The notes beneath the pieces were generated by a model. That model did not search any database. It saw nothing but the letters and a program-made list of their open reading frames with translations, and had not been told where the DNA came from. A stretch of 64,000 nt of DNA, taken from positions 23,588,758 through 23,652,757 of the forward strand of contig CM073323.1 of the NCBI GenBank assembly GCA_037043015.1. The letters are read 5' to 3'. Shown piece by piece: positions 45,071-55,127 of this stretch. The translations under genes were made by a program, and so were the position numbers. Numbering within the stretch: position 1 is the stretch's first letter; each line of letters opens with the position of its first letter. Source of the stretch: Bryum argenteum (lineage: Eukaryota > Streptophyta > Bryopsida > Bryales > Bryaceae).

Positions 45071-46180
45071 TCAAAGAATGTCACGAGCAGCAACTCGGCA
45101 TGTCACAGCCTCTTCTAAAGTTGACACCTCCAACTCTGCAGGTGTAATTTTGTAGTACTGCACAAACAAAAAAAGAAACATCACCAAGTGCACACAAATG
45201 AATAAAAAACTCAAACTAAGAATCATCAACGAGAGATGTGAATGAAATACTCCATAGAATCTAGTCATGGGCTGTACCTTGAGTATGAGAGACTGGACGG
45301 CTCTACTAGGCAACTCTTCCAACTTGATTTCAGTTCCTTTCACTAAAGCCCTTGCAGCCTCCAACTGTCCGACAGAACGAAAAGCTTAAAAATCATACAT
45401 CAGCTCACAAAGACTACACTTGAGAATATAAGTACCTCAGTAAACAGTTGATTAAATATCTCCATTAAGTACCGAAGGTTGCACAATTGTTCAATCGATG
45501 ATATATCATGAGCATCAAATGGAAGGGTTACGATCTGAGCAATGTTACCTCTTCCGCTGTTGCATCGAAGCGCCCAACTAATATGTAGTTACTTGTCTCG
45601 TTGATTCCAAATCTGCGAAGGGCTTCCGAGATCTGCATTCTAATTAAGGGTTTCACTTTCATTTAACATCGTACTCCACCTTATAAACGATGACACTCAA
45701 CTGAAAGACATGCTTGGATAGCAGGATACATGCTTGGAACCAGAGTAGTTGTAAATAAGCTCTGAGTGCAATGTTCTTGTGGAAAGGCTGTCTCTTGAAT
45801 GAGCTAACAGGGCTTTGTGAGCAGCAGCTAGCACCGGAAACGTTGCCGGAACCTGAAACTCGTACCCCAATTTCAATAAGCCCCAAAATCGTATCTTGAC
45901 GAAGTTAGCTAACATGAATGAAATCGTCAAGGATTGCTTACGAGAGTGGCCGTGAAGAAAGCCAATTCGGGATTCAGTGTTCCAGCCTTCATAGACTCTA
46001 CCAACTCTCTGTATAGTGAAAACCCTCATTAGTTAAAGCCAAACTTTTTATAAGGAAAAAGCAGCTACTTCTTGATTCATTCAGATGTTTGTAGGAACCT
46101 CACTTGCTATTTGTGACATCCGTGAACAGGAGGAGGTGGAGTGAGTGGCCTGGATGCGTGTCTATTTGAAATTCCACCAT
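45071..46180 (-). CDS. CGI121: KEOPS complex subunit CGI121 (TPRKB homologue)
   Basis: Small subunit of the KEOPS/EKC complex, which makes t6A37 on ANN-decoding tRNAs in the cytosol and nucleus. CGI121 binds tRNA and contacts the Bud32 kinase. Six phase-consistent exons on the minus strand: 46180-46104, 46008-45942, 45852-45730, 45632-45549, 45364-45278, 45157-45071; 174 residues. The ATG at 46180 gives MVEFQIDTHPGHSLHLLLFT. Family hallmarks: DVTNS, LVESMKAGTLNPELAFF, PATFPVLAAAHKAL, SRDSLSTRTLHSELIYNYSG, NYILVGRFDA and the C-terminal TCRVAARDIL. Length and exon content agree with the Arabidopsis protein. The gene is head-to-head with the ribophorin II gene; the shared upstream region holds a telo-box and a large inverted repeat. 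Confidence 0.95.
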
Positions 46181-46355
46181 CCTTGTCTATCGCATTAAAC
46201 TCTGAGCACTGCAGCCATTTTCGAAGGTACAGTAAGAAAAAGTCAATCGTCATATTTTTCATAAGATTAAGATTCTGGATCCAATTGGCAACTCATAGGC
46301 TCAAATTCTTTAGAAGAGAACAACCAATAAAGCTACAAATCTTAACAATGTCCTT

Positions 46356-46370
46356 AAACCCTAAACCCTA
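46356..46370. promoter_or_regulatory. Telo-box (AAACCCTAAACCCT)
   Basis: Two adjacent telomere-like repeats 5' of CGI121. In plants such telo-boxes are promoter elements common in genes of the translation machinery; here it fits a tRNA-modification gene. Confidence 0.7.
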
Positions 46371-46624
46371 CAAGCCACTCCAATATTTTGATATCGAACC
46401 AATTTTCCGACCTTAACGCAGAATCATGAGATCTTCTCTAAAACCCTAAAAACCAGGCATCTTTCTCAGGCATCACTTCATTTCAGAAGTGGTGCATAGA
46501 AGCACAAGGCAATGCTAAGGAGCAGTAGTACCCAACGACCGAGGTTGAAATTCGCTTCCTGCACCAACGGATGGTGCTCTTTCAAATCGACAAATGGCTG
46601 TAATCCTCAGTACCCAGTGAACAA

Positions 46625-46792
46625 TGATCGAAAGCTGCTCGTGAGCAGCAAGAATGGAAATGTTGGGTACAAGTACAGGATGTGCTACAGAAGATGTGAC
46701 TTACTTGTGAGTAAGCGAGCTGGCGAAGGCTGTCGGTAATCTCGCAGCGTTGCTGGGTTTCGTCACTTGCGAGCAGTGATTCGTCTTACAAC
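46625..46792 (+). repeat. Inverted repeat arm 1 in the divergent promoter
   Basis: TGATCGAAAG, GAGCAGCAAGAATGGA, GTGACTTACTTGT, GCGAGCTGGCG.AGGCTGTCGG and CGTCACTTGCGAG. The same series occurs in reverse complement at 47117-47274 at roughly three-quarters identity. Confidence 0.88.
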
Positions 46793-47116
46793 GCGAGAGA
46801 ACAGGGTTAGATACGATGCAGCATACAGGAGGGCTGGATTATCGAACATCTAACGCAGGTGTACATGTATCATATCTACACTATGTCGAGGAGTTTGGGG
46901 ACCCGAGGGTTCAGAAGGCATATACTACATTATAATATCAGGCAGCCTGCGTTGGTAAGTCCTCTTATCTACGAATTTTAAAATTTTCAGCTCCCAAACC
47001 CCCTCCGACACATGTACATTTAGGGTAGATGTTAGGTCCAGCATACATCGTGCATTGCTCTTGCCAAACCCTCGGAAGCTGGGGTTGCATTGCGGGAGGA
47101 CGATCTGGCGATGGTA

Positions 47117-47274
47117 GCTCGCAAGTGACGAACCCAGCAACTCTGCGACATTGCCGACAGCCTCCGCCAGCTCGCGCCCTGACAAGTAAGTCACTTTCCC
47201 GATGCGTATTTTGCCCTTCTACCTACTATCTCCATTCTTGCTGCTCACTCACACCTTTCGATCATCGAGCCTCG
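47117..47274 (-). repeat. Inverted repeat arm 2 in the divergent promoter
   Basis: Reverse complement of arm 1, lying within 70 bp of the ribophorin II start codon; about 325 bp separate the arms. In this arm the minus strand encodes SGRELAEAVGNVAELLGSSL without a stop; arm 1 has stops in the equivalent frame. Confidence 0.88.
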
Positions 47275-47343
47275 ATCATCTAGCGATCATTTGTTGATTT
47301 GAGGGGATAGCATCTGTTGGTGCAGAAAGAGGCAATTGCAGCG

Positions 47344-48528
47344 ATGGCGGTATCGACCTCAGCAGCAGTTGGGGTACTACTGCTCCTGACGTTCTCTTTA
47401 GGGTTTGCAAGCGCTGCTGAGAAAGGGTTAGGATTAGAGTTAGTGGACTACTCAATCTCTCTCGGATCGGACACCCAGAAGCTTCAAGTGATTGCGACTT
47501 CGTCCGATGGATCACCTGCAACCTCCGCTACAGTAACTCTCGTTTCCGCGCACTCCATCGCCACTGGCTCGTCAGTCTCGATTTCCGAGCAGGAGAGCTT
47601 CACGTCGCTTGGAGACGGCAACTACGAATTGGCTCTTCAATCAAGTGAACTCTCTTTGGGCAAATACGAAGTGAAAATTGATGCCGACAACGGGAAGGCG
47701 CAGCTCACCACAGTGGTTGCAGTCACCGCCCCTATCTCTGTCTCGAATGCCAAAGCTGCCATTCTGGAAAGTGATGGCGAACACGAATCCTCAGAATCGA
47801 ACACCGCATTGCACAAGACTGTGAGCTTGTTGGCAAGCCACACGCAGAGATTGAAGGTGTCCTTCGAGCTCCAAACTCCATCAGGTTCTCCTTTCAAAGC
47901 TCAACAGGTGATTCTGAGGCTAAAGCACGTCGAGAGTGGAGAGGAAGAAGTCTACCTTGTGAAGTCTTCAACAACAGGAACATACGAGCACACGTTAGAA
48001 TTCTCCAACATGGGCGAGAAGCTGAAGAATCGGTCGGGAAGTTATCACGTCGAGCTACTCGTGGGTGACGATGTGATGGAGAACAGCTTCCTGTGGAATG
48101 TGGCATCATTGGATTTGGATTTGCCGGAGGGAGGTGAAGAATCGAAAACCGAGGCACCTGTTTCCAGATTTGCGCCGAAGGCTGAGATCGTGCACATCTT
48201 TCGGCAACCTGAGAAGAGGCCTCCTGCGTACATTTCAATGACGTTCTTGGTGCTCACGTTGCTTCCGCTCGTGGGCTTCTTCCTCACGTATCAGCGACTC
48301 GGTGTGAATCTGAAGGCTCTTCCTTCCGGTGGACTGCCGCTTGCTGCCGCTGGTGGCTTTCATGGTGGAATTGCCTTGATTCTGGGCTTGTACTTCCTGT
48401 TCTGGTTGAAGCTCAACTTGTTCACCACGTTGAAGTGGCTTGGATTCCTCGGATTGTTCACCCTTGTGCCAGGGTTCCAAATTCTCTCCTACTTGGCTAA
48501 TCATTCAGTCAAGGCGAAATCCGCGTAG
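47344..48528 (+). CDS. Ribophorin II / Swp1-like subunit of oligosaccharyltransferase, short form, no introns
   Basis: Non-catalytic ER-membrane subunit of the N-glycosylation complex. The ATG at 47344 (MAVSTSAAVGVLLLLTFSLG) starts a clear signal peptide; the open frame upstream begins at TTG. 394 residues. A luminal beta-domain (25-270) includes LGLELVDYSISLGSDTQKLQ, TAPISVSNAKAAI and QRLKVSFELQTPSG. A linker with RFAPKAEIVHIFRQPEKRPP follows, then three or four membrane helices (about 297-390) with FFLTYQRLGVNLKALPSGG and LYFLFWLKLNLFTTLKWLGF, ending KAKSA. The C-terminal half aligns well with Arabidopsis HAP6 (about 690 residues), but the large N-terminal ribophorin domain is absent, giving a size nearer yeast Swp1 (286). 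Uninterrupted by introns. Divergent neighbour of CGI121. Confidence 0.93.
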   Translation: MAVSTSAAVGVLLLLTFSLGFASAAEKGLGLELVDYSISLGSDTQKLQVIATSSDGSPATSATVTLVSAHSIATGSSVSISEQESFTSLGDGNYELALQSSELSLGKYEVKIDADNGKAQLTTVVAVTAPISVSNAKAAILESDGEHESSESNTALHKTVSLLASHTQRLKVSFELQTPSGSPFKAQQVILRLKHVESGEEEVYLVKSSTTGTYEHTLEFSNMGEKLKNRSGSYHVELLVGDDVMENSFLWNVASLDLDLPEGGEESKTEAPVSRFAPKAEIVHIFRQPEKRPPAYISMTFLVLTLLPLVGFFLTYQRLGVNLKALPSGGLPLAAAGGFHGGIALILGLYFLFWLKLNLFTTLKWLGFLGLFTLVPGFQILSYLANHSVKAKSA

Positions 48529-49523
48529 GCCTGGGTTTAGATCACTTAAAATTTGAGCCGTTTAGATTAACAGTACTTGTAATTTGGTGATCAGGTACTC
48601 TTTTTGCTTGTAATCAGGTGCACAGCGAGAAATCTCTATTACTTGGTAATCAAATATCTGGGATCAGAGGCATTGCCATCACCATAGAATCAAAAGATCT
48701 AAACAAGACAGTCTAGGGTTTTGTAATGCCACGGGGTTTGACTGAGAGGCCATTAACATATCTTGATTTATGCGATGATGCAGGAGTGTGTGACGCTGAT
48801 ATTGTGTCTGTTATGAATGCCGTCGTTGGATGTTGATGCATTGTCCTGGAACTCGTTTGTTGCTGAGCTATGGGTTGGTCTCTTTTGAACGATGATTGTC
48901 TCTAGTAATGCAGCATTTCTTTCTTGCGGAGTAGGTTCCATACTGTTGTGCATCAATCACATGTTTTTTGATGTTTTAGGGTTTTTAAAGGCTCTCAAGG
49001 GTTCAGGCAAATCGTTGAAGAGTGTATCCTGCATGTTCAAGTTATTCGTTGCATGCATATCGGTGTTCCTCAATATTGATCGCACATGATATAGGTAAAT
49101 GTAATACATGCATGAATTTCAGGATTCTACACTCCCATTTGTTGAATCTTATTGATCAATGGGGTCAATTTGCATATGTTTCAAGCTATGTAGAATGTCA
49201 ATCTTCATTCAAATGAGAAAATCACTGTATCGTTGGAACCCTAATGCTATTCTTGAAATCTCACGATCTGGCATATGATGGGGTCAAAGCGAAGCACAGT
49301 ATGCCCAGCTGAATTTTAAGCAAAGAGGTATATTTACATGTTCGCTTGCATCATTGAAACATCTACTCAACTCTTTCGATGTGACGTTTCTTTGTAAAAG
49401 TATCTGGAGTTTGCTGGAGCTTTGTCCTAAGATCACACTAAACGAACAATTGCATGTTCTACACTTTCTACAGAGTGGTGGAATCCGACGACGTTGCTTC
49501 ATTGAATCCTGCTCGTCGATCGA
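48529..49523. other. 3' UTR and intergenic
   Basis: Convergent intergenic space between ribophorin II (plus) and the jacalin gene (minus). No supported gene. Confidence 0.5.
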
Positions 49524-50244
49524 TTATCGCTTCATGAGCACTCCCAGTCGATCAAGCAGGGCACCCGATCGGCCATAGAATCCAACAACTTCCTTACCAG
49601 GACTTTCAAACCTCGTCCCTCTCTGGTGACCGTAAGGCCCATAACTTCGCTTGTTGGTGATGAACGTGACCGACGTCACCACCTCGGTGCCGTAGATAGT
49701 CTGGTCCGGGGCTGTTGTGCCCACCACTTTCTTCAAAAACTCCACTGGGTATTGCAAAGACACCGTCGTGGACTCCCCGCCTGTACCACCGTGCGCGTCG
49801 CCTTGGAACCTGACACCGTTTTGCTCATATGTCACTTGCAACTTGACCACGGCGTTGTCGGTATAGTGTATATCGATGCCCACTATCTCCCCTCGCCCGT
49901 CGTAAAACTCGTAGCCTCCGTTTCCTCCCCATGGCCCTTCCGCCACCCCTGTCGCTTCCTGCCGACCGGCATTGATGAATACAACGTTAAACGACTGATG
50001 GAGGTGTTTGCCATCGATCCGTGAGAGTGGAGGGTTAGTGTGATGATACCTGCAAGATTGATATCTGCTTCTTCGCAGGTTGCTCGGGAGGGGCTTGCTC
50101 TTTCTTGCGAGCGAGAAACCAACATACCGCCTGTCCGATCCCCAACCCGATTAGTAACACAAACGCTGTCGGATCGACGCCTTTCGATGGCGAGTCCAAG
50201 CAGTATTTGTCGATTTCTTCATCGTCAGAGTAGCGCGTCACCAT
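49524..50244 (-). CDS. Membrane-anchored jacalin-like lectin
   Basis: Two exons, 50244-50050 and 49958-49524, joined in phase 0 (ATCTTGCAG|GTATCA donor; GGCAG acceptor); 209 residues. Residues 1-23 are acidic and polar with no signal peptide. A single membrane helix (about 25-45, DPTAFVLLIGLGIGQAVCWF) is followed by a basic stop-transfer segment (LARKKEQ). A proline-rich linker leads to one jacalin domain (about 70-209): GPWGGNGGYEFYDGRG, VTSVTFITNKRSYGPYG and GKEVVGFYGRSGALLDRLGV. Jacalin domains bind mannose or galactose sugars; the GG near the N-terminus and the GxxxD-type carbohydrate loop (GRSGALLD) are present. By the positive-inside rule the lectin domain would face the cytosol (signal-anchor or tail-side), which is unusual. 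A possible 5'-UTR intron acceptor (TTTTTCAG) lies just upstream of the ATG. Confidence 0.9.
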
Positions 50245-51247
50245 CGTTCGATCACAACCTGAAAAAGGTAACACCACTACACGACACAGACGTGCTCCGC
50301 AATTCTAGCCTGGGTACCGACAAAACTGTTCGATGGGTCTAACGGCCAACCACAGGGTGATTGCTTTACTGATCAAAACAAGTTGGTTGCGAGCGTGCGA
50401 TAAAGAGTGGCTGCCGTTAATAACTATGTGAGCACTCTGTGGTCGATCGCTTTCTGTGGTTATGGCGCCGGCCTCCCTCGGCTTGATGCCATTGAGGGTA
50501 CTGTTCCTAGAAGCAACAACGTCAATTGTTGAATGATTGAACCGATTTGTAGGAAGCTTGCATCAATCATATGCTTGGTTTAATTCGTCACAACATGGCG
50601 TATGAATGTTGACCATGTCGTGACAGGGCAGTAATGGTCTGGTGCATGCAAGATCGAGGGAGTAGGTAGTACGATCGGGAAACTTATTGCTTAACCCCTT
50701 CTCTACAGTGACCCTGCATATCTGAAAACCGTCAACGAAGTTCTTTCGATTTAGGTTTCGAAAAATCCAATCGTATGATCAAGTCCGTCCACCAATTCTT
50801 ATCAAATTTCACCGAGATATATTGAGTCAAAGTTTCGGTTACTGTAAAAACAGCATAAATAACCCGATCCGATTCTCGGGGTTCTCTATTTTCAGGAGCG
50901 AAGAGCAAGCCGTCGACAGCTTGGAGATTCGACACTCATGCCCTTGACTCACGTCGATAGACACGCACGCTTGACAACAAGGTCCCGGAAGTACAGACTG
51001 TAACCTGAGTCGAGAATCTTCCATTTGCGAGCGAGCGAGCGTGTTTGGATGTTTTTCTTTTTTGACGACTTCTGAGTGCAAGTGTTTGTGTACACGAAAA
51101 GGAATTTAACGTAGGTTTTGTGGTATCGGTACTCGTGAGATTGGAATTCGAAGTACAGTCAATGATCTCAATAGCATCTTCCACAACCGGTAGACGCTGA
51201 CCATGTCCTGAAAAATTCGGAGTATGATTGGATATGACCGAATATGA
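50245..51247. other. Intergenic region
   Basis: Upstream of the jacalin gene. Short frames here start at non-ATG codons or match nothing. No supported gene. Confidence 0.5.
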
Positions 51248-51559
51248 TTTGGTCGTGGGTTCTATTCCCCATGCCGGTGTGGTGCTCACCACTATAGTCC
51301 ACCCAACTATTGTGGGGTCCTTGTACCTTGTTGTATGGGTACCTCAAAGCCCTTTGGGGGGATACTATGTCAAGTATCTTCAAGGCACTAGTAACTAGGC
51401 TAGAAACTAGCATAGTTATAGTGTCCACCCTCGAGAGGGGGAAGTAGTATTGTTCCAATTTCCCCTTGTCCGGTGGCCATCGGGATATTAGCATTACGAA
51501 CGGACACTTCATTCACGTTGGCCCCCTTAGAAAGGGACCGGAGTTTCTATCTATCTATC
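51248..51559 (+). mobile_element. SINE, 5'-truncated (312 bp)
   Basis: Same family as 31401, starting just before the B box (GGTCGTGGGTTCTATTCCCC) and ending in (CTAT)n. Perfect 13-bp duplication TGACCGAATATGA at 51235-51247 and 51560-51572. Confidence 0.95.
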
Positions 51560-52334
51560 TGACCGAATATGAAGGTATTACTCTCGAAGTACTTTCATAC
51601 ATTGAACAGGATCTAAAATCTTCCAGATGAAGAAGCAAATGCCTCGTTGTCAAGGAACTTTTCAAGAACGTATGATTCGGACTATGAACAGTTATGGGTT
51701 TTCTATTTGCAGTAATCGTCTTGTTTTTCATTCAAGAAGATATTGATCACAAAAAGACCTTCGGTTGAATATGAAGGCTTACTTTGAGGTTGGGAATTTG
51801 TAATTCAACGTTATTTTTAACTTAGTAAGTAGGGAACATGTTTTTAAAAGAGAAAGTGTAACATGATTGTACATAGTAGCTAGGACATAGTAGATGGTGT
51901 AATGTGTGTGGTTAGACCTACAATAACTTCTTATACAAATAAAATTCAAATGACATGAGGTTTTTGTGACTTACAATGATACCTTCTGCATACAAACTCT
52001 AGTTGCTATAGCTTATCACATGGAGTATTTTTACACCCAACCTTTCTAAAACTGATAAGATATTAGAACCAACAGTAATAGTCATGATAACTAACAACAA
52101 TTTTGTGATTGATTAGACATCTCATTGAAGAAAGGATTCTTATTCCATCCTTTTCCTTCAAGCTTGAAAAGACTTCATCTTGCAAAAAGTCCCAAAGATT
52201 ACCAAATATAGGTCATCAAATTAATCGTCATACTAAGCTCATTTCTTCAACTTAGGGTTTCAACATTTTTCAACTCAAGCTCCTACAACTTTCTTCGTTA
52301 AGGCAGAATCTAGAGAAGCATTCATCAATGAAAG

Positions 52335-52485
52335 CTAGACACTCAACATGCTCACAAGTATTCCATCAATAATAGCTTGACACTCAACATGCTCACAAGT
52401 ATTCCATCAATAAAAGCTTGACACTCAACATGCTCACAAGTACTCCATCAATAAAAGCTAGACACTCAACAAGCTCACAAGTAGT
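52335..52485. repeat. 41-bp tandem repeat, nearly four copies
   Basis: Unit CTTGACACTCAACATGCTCA, then CAAGTATTCCATCAATAAAA and G. Copies start at 52335, 52376, 52417 and 52458, the last incomplete. Confidence 0.95.
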
Positions 52486-52486
52486 T

Positions 52487-52666
52487 GATACTTCTTTACA
52501 AACATATTTCGTTCAAGGTCTAAGTTATGTGTGAAATTCAACATACTTTGAACATTAAGAAAATTGAACAAGGAGAGATACTTCCTTCCAAACATATTTC
52601 GTTCAAGGTCTAAGGTATGTGTGAAATTCAGCATACTTGGAACATTTAGAGAATGGAACAAGGAGA
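52487..52666. repeat. 90-bp tandem repeat, two copies
   Basis: GATACTTC.TT.CAAACATATT opens each copy (52487-52576, 52577-52666). It directly abuts the 41-bp array. Confidence 0.95.
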
Positions 52667-52732
52667 TATTCAATATCCCAATACTACCTTAAGCATTAGG
52701 GTGATGCAAACGGTCTGCAATTTGTCATCTGA

Positions 52733-52810
52733 ACTCGCAATTTGATTCCCCTATTCTTCTATAGAAACCAGACTCGCAATTTGATTCCCCTATTCTTCTA
52801 TAGAAACCAC
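52733..52810. repeat. 39-bp tandem repeat, two copies
   Basis: ACTCGCAATTTGATTCCCCT and ATTCTTCTATAGAAACCA repeat exactly at 52733 and 52772; a partial third TATAGAAACCA follows at about 52826. Confidence 0.95.
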
Positions 52811-53496
52811 AAATGGCGTTCTTATATAGAAACCATAAATGATACAAGTCCCATACCCGCTGAAGCAATAGTCTCTGTTCATGCTTTGGCTCTTTGTAAT
52901 ATCACTTAAATCGTGAACCGCTTACGCACAGCGCCGAAACGAAAATCTTGAGTTCCTTACAGAATTCGAATATGAAACTCAGGGATCAGTCTTGATGCTT
53001 GGTTTTCTACACCTGTGCTTGTGCGCTGCGAAATTGCGCCTGTTCAAGCAGATCGTCAGACTGATTGTTTCATTATAGTTTCATGGTTCGAGAGATTCTA
53101 TGCACTTCATGAAGTCGAAGTTGAAAACCTTCGTTTCAAGGATGCCTAACAATTCTTTAACTCTAATCTAAAAAGTGACTTCCTGCTGTCAATAGGGTCT
53201 TACGAGTTCCCATATCACGTGACCCGTATTCGTTACTTCTTATACGTTACATGCTCTGTAGTTCGATTCTATCCATTCAAATTCAAACCACTCCACTACA
53301 CTCGCTTATTGAAGTTTCTGTACTGTACATTGCTATGGCCTTCGAAGATGTGCAATTCCTGTACGTAAATACTGTGTATAAAAATTTATACAGGAGTATG
53401 CCTACCCACATTTGCCTCAGTAAGAAACTCATCAGTAAGTACTGCTTATATCAAGTGACATACAAAAACTCTCACCTATTCTAAAGGACGGCGTTC

Positions 53497-54043
53497 TTAG
53501 ACATATCCCTTTCCCACGCAATTCAAGCATTTCTGCACCCTGCACATCAAATCCCAGCACGCATAAGGCAAGAAACAGCACATTCCAACCTACAGCGACA
53601 AATATAGAAGCGCACTTCAACCGGATAATCATATATCGAAATGTTCGAAGCAAGAGGTAACAGAGGACATTACTTGTTGCCATCGCAGGTTGGACAAACG
53701 CAAGGCCTTTGAATGACAGGGTCATACAATGGCGACCAGTAGATGGTAGACTCTCCTTTGCACAGCCGACATTCGGTGAAGCCGCGACCCTTACAGCATG
53801 CGCATTGCGGTGCAGTTTTCTTCTGCGAAATGGGGCAAAGAAAAAGAAAATCCTACATGAGGTGCGAACACATGCATTGAAATTAGTAATAGAGCAATGG
53901 GAGATTGCATTTACCCGTTGATTCTCAACGACAGTGGAGAGCACATTCAAAGATACCGAAGAAGCCATCGACAGCGTAAACATTCCTGCTGCCACTGCTG
54001 CCCCTGCTGTCGCCACCACCCGTAACGGCCCTCCTGTCGACAT
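53497..54043 (-). CDS. DnaJ-type cysteine-rich zinc-finger protein
   Basis: Three exons, 54043-53915, 53822-53674 and 53539-53497, phase-consistent; 106 residues. The N-terminus (MSTGGPLRVVATAGAAVAAG) is hydrophobic with a possible targeting or membrane role, then VVENQR. The C-terminal half is a DnaJ cysteine-rich domain with four CxxC pairs: CACC, CRLC, CPTC and CLNC, within CKGRGF, IYWSPLYDPV and the ending KCLNCVGKGYV. This matches the small plant DnaJ/Hsp40 cysteine-rich family that lacks a J domain. Presumed zinc-binding disulfide- or chaperone-related protein of organelles; exact role unknown. Telo-boxes lie upstream. Confidence 0.92.
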
Positions 54044-54099
54044 TGCCTAAATCCCCCAACCCAACCACATTCAATTTCATGAAGATACCCAAAAACCTT

Positions 54100-54113
54100 A
54101 AACCCTAAACCCT
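54100..54113. promoter_or_regulatory. Telo-box upstream of the DnaJ-type gene
   Basis: AAACCCTAAACCCT 57 bp upstream of the ATG (54043) of a minus-strand gene. Further ACCCTAAAC-type copies at about 54220 and 54353 make a cluster. Confidence 0.7.
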
Positions 54114-54960
54114 ACAACCGCGAGAACTCGAGTGCATACGCTACCTCAATCCTAAAGCCCCAAAACACGGTTCCCAACAAAGAAATTGCCTATGCTCCAA
54201 TCCTACTCTCTTGAACCCAAAACCCTAAACACCACGGTCCCCAACAAAATTTCGCTCACACAGGAGATTGCCTGCGGTACCTCAATCCCAAAACCAAACC
54301 ACAGACCCCGACAGTGAATTTTCCCATGCTTCAATCCTATTCACTTATATCCTAAACCCTAAACCACGGGTCGCAAAATGAGGAATATCTACGAATTTTT
54401 AACATGCATCGACAAATTTTTGGCAGTTTTGTAGCAAAGGAACGGATAAGGTGAAGCATGTTACCAGTCAGATTTGCTTAAAGGCGGAATGGTTGAATCT
54501 TACCTTGTACTGGTAGTGTAATGCCGAACGGATTGCACAATTGAGCGTGAGTTGTCTGATAGTACCAAGAAATCCCACTTCAGATTGAGGCGAGTAGAAG
54601 AAACTGAGTAAAAGCGCAATGACCTTTGATAAATGCGCACAACTAACTAACTTCAATTAGGTCAATGGCGAATTGAAGCTCATCTGCAGATGCCTGCTTG
54701 ATACGGTAGTTGGGCGATAATCACAAAATGCTAACAACCGAGGGCAGCTCCACCCATACTCAGGCCACTTCTATTGGCTCATTCGCACTTGGTGTTAGAG
54801 CATCACCACCCGTTTACAACAACATTGTCTTCGGAATGAGTTTTCCTGGATAAATAATGTTCCTTACAAACCTTTGAAGGCCATCCATGCATAAATATGA
54901 CAAGTCTTTAATATAAGACGAACATTGACGATAAACCAAAAGTTGATAAATTCATAAGCA

Positions 54961-55127
54961 TAAAGCATGTGTTTGTGCGCAAAAAGATCACATGGAGAAT
55001 CATGTGCTAGAGTTGTCATGTGGCTCTAAAGCATGTGTTTGTGCGCAAAAAGATCACAATGAAGAATCGTGTCGTAGAGCTCCTAGAGTTGTCCTATGGC
55101 TCTGTGTCCTAGAGCTGTCTTATGGCT
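54961..55127. repeat. 66-bp tandem duplication with third partial copy
   Basis: TAAAGCATGTGTTTGTGCGC opens copies at 54961 and 55027; the ends (CTAGAGTTGTC.T.TGGCTCT) recur a third time at about 55102-55127. Confidence 0.85.

Larger units (their letters stand above)
46181..47343. promoter_or_regulatory. Divergent promoter region between CGI121 and ribophorin II
   Basis: 1.16 kb between two oppositely facing start codons. It holds a telo-box 175 bp from the CGI121 ATG and two inverted-repeat arms (listed separately). The 46925-47194 minus frame is open from arm 2 into the spacer, but its product is not recognised. Confidence 0.6.
51573..53496. other. Intergenic with tandem arrays
   Basis: No supported gene; three unrelated tandem arrays lie between 52335 and 52810. 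Confidence 0.5.

Noticed and set aside
46925-47194. 89-codon minus-strand frame in the divergent promoter
   Set aside because: Lies partly in an inverted-repeat arm; unrecognised, and the sister arm is not open in that frame, so coding is not supported.
52335-52485. CRISPR-like array of direct repeats
   Set aside because: Units are contiguous with no spacers, and the context is a eukaryotic intergenic region.
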